A stretch of DNA of 64,000 nucleotides from NCBI RefSeq assembly GCF_900110145.1, contig NZ_FOCP01000007.1, positions 103,803-167,802 of the forward strand, in the 5' to 3' direction. This DNA comes from Nitrosomonas marina (GTDB lineage: Bacteria > Pseudomonadota > Gammaproteobacteria > Burkholderiales > Nitrosomonadaceae). Position 1 is the stretch's first letter. Every line of letters begins with the position of its first letter. The notes beneath the pieces are model-generated. The model saw only the letters and a program-made list of their open reading frames with translations, did not search any database and was not told where the DNA came from. Of this stretch, positions 61,511 to 64,000 are shown piece after piece. Both the position numbers and the translations under genes were made by a program.

Positions 61511-63136
61511 ATGCGCCATATACTGGATATCGCTGAAACTCTGGGGTTGCATTCCGAATCGCTGATGTGCTTTGGCGAGCATATGGCCAAGCTTCGATCG
61601 CAGGCTTTACCCAGCCCTGAAGGCAATCCGCCGGGGAAAATTGTGCTGGTTTCGGCAATCAACCCGACCCGCAGCGGTGAAGGTAAAACAACTGTCGCCA
61701 TTGGTCTTGCGCAAGGTCTGGCGCGTATCGGCAAAAAAACGGCGCTGGCACTGCGCGAACCGTCGCTGGGCCCTATTTTCGGTGTCAAGGGTGGCGGCGC
61801 CGGCGGTGGCTGTTGCCAACTTGAACCGGCGGCACGCATCAACATGCATTTTACCGGGGACATGCATGCCATCGGCGCAGCACACAACCTGTTGGCCGCG
61901 CTGGTGGATAATGCAATTCATTTTCGAAGCGAACTGGATCTCGAGCATCGGCAGATTTTCTGGCGCCGCGTGCTGGACGTCAACGACCGCGCATTACGCC
62001 AAACAGTTATTGGGCTGGGCGGAAGGCTCAACGGCGTACCGCGCGAAACCGGTTTTGATATCACGGCGGCTTCGGAAATCATGGCGATTCTTTGCCTAAG
62101 CGAGCACACCGCAGATTTGAAAGCCCGGCTGGGCCGTATCCTGGTTGGCTTCGACCGTACGGAAGAACCAGTCACGGCGCAGAGTTTGCAGGCGGCTGGT
62201 GCGATGGCGGCGCTGCTGCACGATGCCATGCTGCCGAATCTGGTACAAGCTTCCGAAGGCGTTCCCGCTTTCGTACATGGCGGTCCGTTTGGTAATATCG
62301 CGCATGGCTGCAATAGCGTAACGGCCACTCGTGCCGCAGCTACCCTGGCCGACTACGCAGTGACCGAAGCGGGTTTTGGGTTCGATCTGGGCGCAGAAAA
62401 GTTTTTTGACCTGAAATGCCGCAGTTCCGGTCTGTGGCCCAGCGTCGTAGTTCTGGTGGTCACTGTACGCGCCCTGCGCATACACGGCGGCGGGAATCCT
62501 GGGCTTTGTGGCGATCTTGGTGAAATCGAGCGCGGATTGAAACATCTGGAACATCATATTCAGTGTGTCCACGCATTTGGATTTGCGCCAGTCATCGCTA
62601 TCAACTGCTTTACAGGCGACAGCGCGCAGGAGTTGAATGTGATTGAGCAGTGGTGCAATCAGCACAAACTGGGCGTGGCCAGCTTCAGCGGATTTACGGA
62701 TGGCGGCGCCGGTGCTGAAAATCTGGCACATGCCGTTGTCAGCGCAAGCGAGCAACCGCAGCCCGAGGCGCGCTATTTGTATAGCCTGGAATCTTCACCT
62801 GAAGCGAAAATAAAAGCCGTGGCTCAAACGATTTACGGTGCAAGCAGCGTTGAATTCAGCCGGACAGCCAGAAAAGATCTCGACCGTATCAACACACTGG
62901 GCTACGACCGCTTGCCGGTCTGTATCGCCAAAACCCATTTGTCACTCAGCGGGGACCCCGCGCTGGTAGGTCATCCCCGGGGGTTTGTGCTGCCGGTTGA
63001 ATCGGTACGTATCGCGGCCGGGGCCGGTTATCTGCTGGTATTGACCGGCGACATCGTCACCATGCCCGGATTGCCGCGCGAACCGGCCGCCTATCGTATC
63101 GATCTGACCGACGATGGAGACATCACGGGAATTTGA
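61511..63136 (+). CDS. fhs: Formate-tetrahydrofolate ligase
   Basis: A 541-residue ATP-dependent ligase that makes 10-formyl-tetrahydrofolate from formate. The P-loop-like TRSGEGKTTVAIGLAQGL (about residues 52-69), the Gly-rich GVKGGGAGGGCCQLEPA and NMHFTGDMHAI segments, and FGNIAHGCNS are all conserved. It is slightly shorter than the usual 550-560 residues. The gene is clearly GC-richer than the AT-rich stretch before it. It feeds one-carbon units to purine synthesis and fMet-tRNA. Confidence 0.95.
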   Translation: MRHILDIAETLGLHSESLMCFGEHMAKLRSQALPSPEGNPPGKIVLVSAINPTRSGEGKTTVAIGLAQGLARIGKKTALALREPSLGPIFGVKGGGAGGGCCQLEPAARINMHFTGDMHAIGAAHNLLAALVDNAIHFRSELDLEHRQIFWRRVLDVNDRALRQTVIGLGGRLNGVPRETGFDITAASEIMAILCLSEHTADLKARLGRILVGFDRTEEPVTAQSLQAAGAMAALLHDAMLPNLVQASEGVPAFVHGGPFGNIAHGCNSVTATRAAATLADYAVTEAGFGFDLGAEKFFDLKCRSSGLWPSVVVLVVTVRALRIHGGGNPGLCGDLGEIERGLKHLEHHIQCVHAFGFAPVIAINCFTGDSAQELNVIEQWCNQHKLGVASFSGFTDGGAGAENLAHAVVSASEQPQPEARYLYSLESSPEAKIKAVAQTIYGASSVEFSRTARKDLDRINTLGYDRLPVCIAKTHLSLSGDPALVGHPRGFVLPVESVRIAAGAGYLLVLTGDIVTMPGLPREPAAYRIDLTDDGDITGI

Positions 63137-63246
63137 CGGACAATCCGCGAGAATCCGAAACCAGTTCCACAGACACTGTTCTTCAGAATATCACCGAAAC
63201 GGTGTGCACCGCAGCATTAACTTTGCGACCCTGAGCGCTCCCTGGC

Positions 63247-63786
63247 TTATGAAGAAAGCGTATTCCGGTATCGGTCTATGGCCTCGACGATTAATCGTTT
63301 GGCTTCAACAACATCGCGCCAGTCACCAATCTTCACCCATTTTCCGGGTTCCAGGTCCTTATAATGCTCAAAAAAATGCGCGATCTGGCTGAGCGTAATT
63401 TCCGGCAGATCATCATAATTGAAAATCTTCTCGTATCGCTTGGTCAGATGCGGAGAAGGTACCGCTATGATCTTTTCGTCCTGTCCGGAGTTGTCTTCCA
63501 TCACCAACACGCCGATCGGGCGCACATTGATCACGCAGCCCGGCACAAGTGGACGGGTATTACACACCAGCACGTCAATGGGATCGCCATCGTCGGACAG
63601 CGTACTCGGCACAAACCCGTAGTTGCCCGGATAGGTCATCGGGGTGTGCAGAAAACGGTCCACCACCAGCGTACCGGAGTCCTTGTCGAGCTCATATTTG
63701 ATGGGATGACCGCCGATCGGCACTTCTACCAGTACGTTGACATCTTCCGGAACGTTGTTGCCGATGGGTATAGCCTCGATACGCAT
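63247..63786 (-). CDS. ppa: Inorganic pyrophosphatase (family I)
   Basis: A 179-residue soluble magnesium-dependent pyrophosphatase. The PPase signature is [10 protein letters not shown], with the other conserved parts [38 protein letters not shown] and [15 protein letters not shown]. It removes pyrophosphate from biosynthetic reactions. It converges with fhs, leaving a 110-bp gap. The remaining 214 bp to the window end show no gene. Confidence 0.97.
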   Translation of the reverse strand: MRIEAIPIGNNVPEDVNVLVEVPIGGHPIKYELDKDSGTLVVDRFLHTPMTYPGNYGFVPSTLSDDGDPIDVLVCNTRPLVPGCVINVRPIGVLVMEDNSGQDEKIIAVPSPHLTKRYEKIFNYDDLPEITLSQIAHFFEHYKDLEPGKWVKIGDWRDVVEAKRLIVEAIDRYRNTLSS

Positions 63787-64000
63787 TTACAGTGTGCCTC
63801 GCTTTGAAAATAACGAATTATAGCGTATTGAAAACACAAACGCTTTATTACTCAACAATTGGAAGACTGTCGCCATGCACACTTCTCTCGATGGCGCAAT
63901 AACCCGAGCTATGATTATTTCTGGTGTATGACAAGGGAAGAGAAAGCGGTGTAACCTGTTGGTATAGATCTCGGCAGATCAACCAATAAAAAGAGGAAAA

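Noticed and set aside
61486..61887. 133-codon frame antisense to the start of fhs
   Set aside because: Shadow frame opposite a conserved gene, with Pro/Ala/Ser-rich composition.

Overview
The window reads as chromosomal DNA of a chemolithoautotrophic betaproteobacterium, most likely of the Nitrosomonadaceae (Nitrosomonas-like). The evidence is indirect. There is a red-type (form IC) RuBisCO operon with CbbX and a divergent CbbR, the block his(CBHAFIE)-HIT-tatABC, ilvBNC-psd-pssA-leuA in the order usual for betaproteobacteria, and hfq-hflX-hflK-hflC-DUF2065-hisZ-purA. No ammonia-oxidation gene lies in the window, so the family is an inference. There are no rRNA or tRNA genes, no CRISPR array and no intact insertion sequence.

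Layout: 0-7.5 kb (minus strand) holds a thioredoxin-like protein, purA, hisZ, a DUF2065 protein and the hfq-hflX-hflKC cluster. 7.7-12.5 kb holds a di-heme cytochrome c peroxidase, rppH, proS with an overlapping lytic transglycosylase, and a TlpA-like protein. 12.6-21.8 kb (minus) is the branched-chain amino acid and phospholipid block (leuA with a candidate leader peptide, pssA, psd, ilvC, ilvN, ilvB), then tldD and a nitrilase-family amidohydrolase. 22-25.4 kb (plus) has glnE and a type IV pilin gene with a sigma-54-type promoter. 25.5-32.4 kb is the his-HIT-tat run. 32.6-36 kb has a His-rich secreted protein, a copper ATPase and a CopZ-like chaperone. 36.2-38.7 kb has an orphan ABC ATPase overlapping tesA at its start codon, then rluC. 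rne follows behind a long 5' region, and polA faces it.

44.6-53.8 kb holds a LOG-family protein, DUF2782, thrB, a BPSS1780-type membrane protein carrying an extra zinc-ribbon tail, pepP, the MurNAc recycling pair murU/amgK, ubiK and comM. 54-58.7 kb is the carbon-fixation locus: cbbL, cbbS, cbbX and an unknown 122-residue gene on the minus strand, with cbbR divergent. 58.9-61.5 kb is a gene-poor accessory stretch with a DUF3465 protein and two tiny membrane-protein genes missed by ordinary ORF calling. fhs and ppa close the window.

The most unusual structure is at 53.6-60.8 kb. The 3' end of comM occurs three times: in the intact gene, as a copy about 94% identical (145/154 bases counted by eye over the coding part) just beyond the cbb locus, and as a decayed copy about 1 kb further on. 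The carbon-fixation genes therefore lie between direct repeats of the comM tail, which suggests stepwise insertion or duplication at this site. No recombinase gene is present in the window.

Other points worth attention are a Leu-rich 30-codon reading frame ahead of leuA, a perfect FNR-type palindrome near a 37-residue membrane-protein gene, stem-loops in the rne leader, and a strong stem-loop between cbbS and cbbX.
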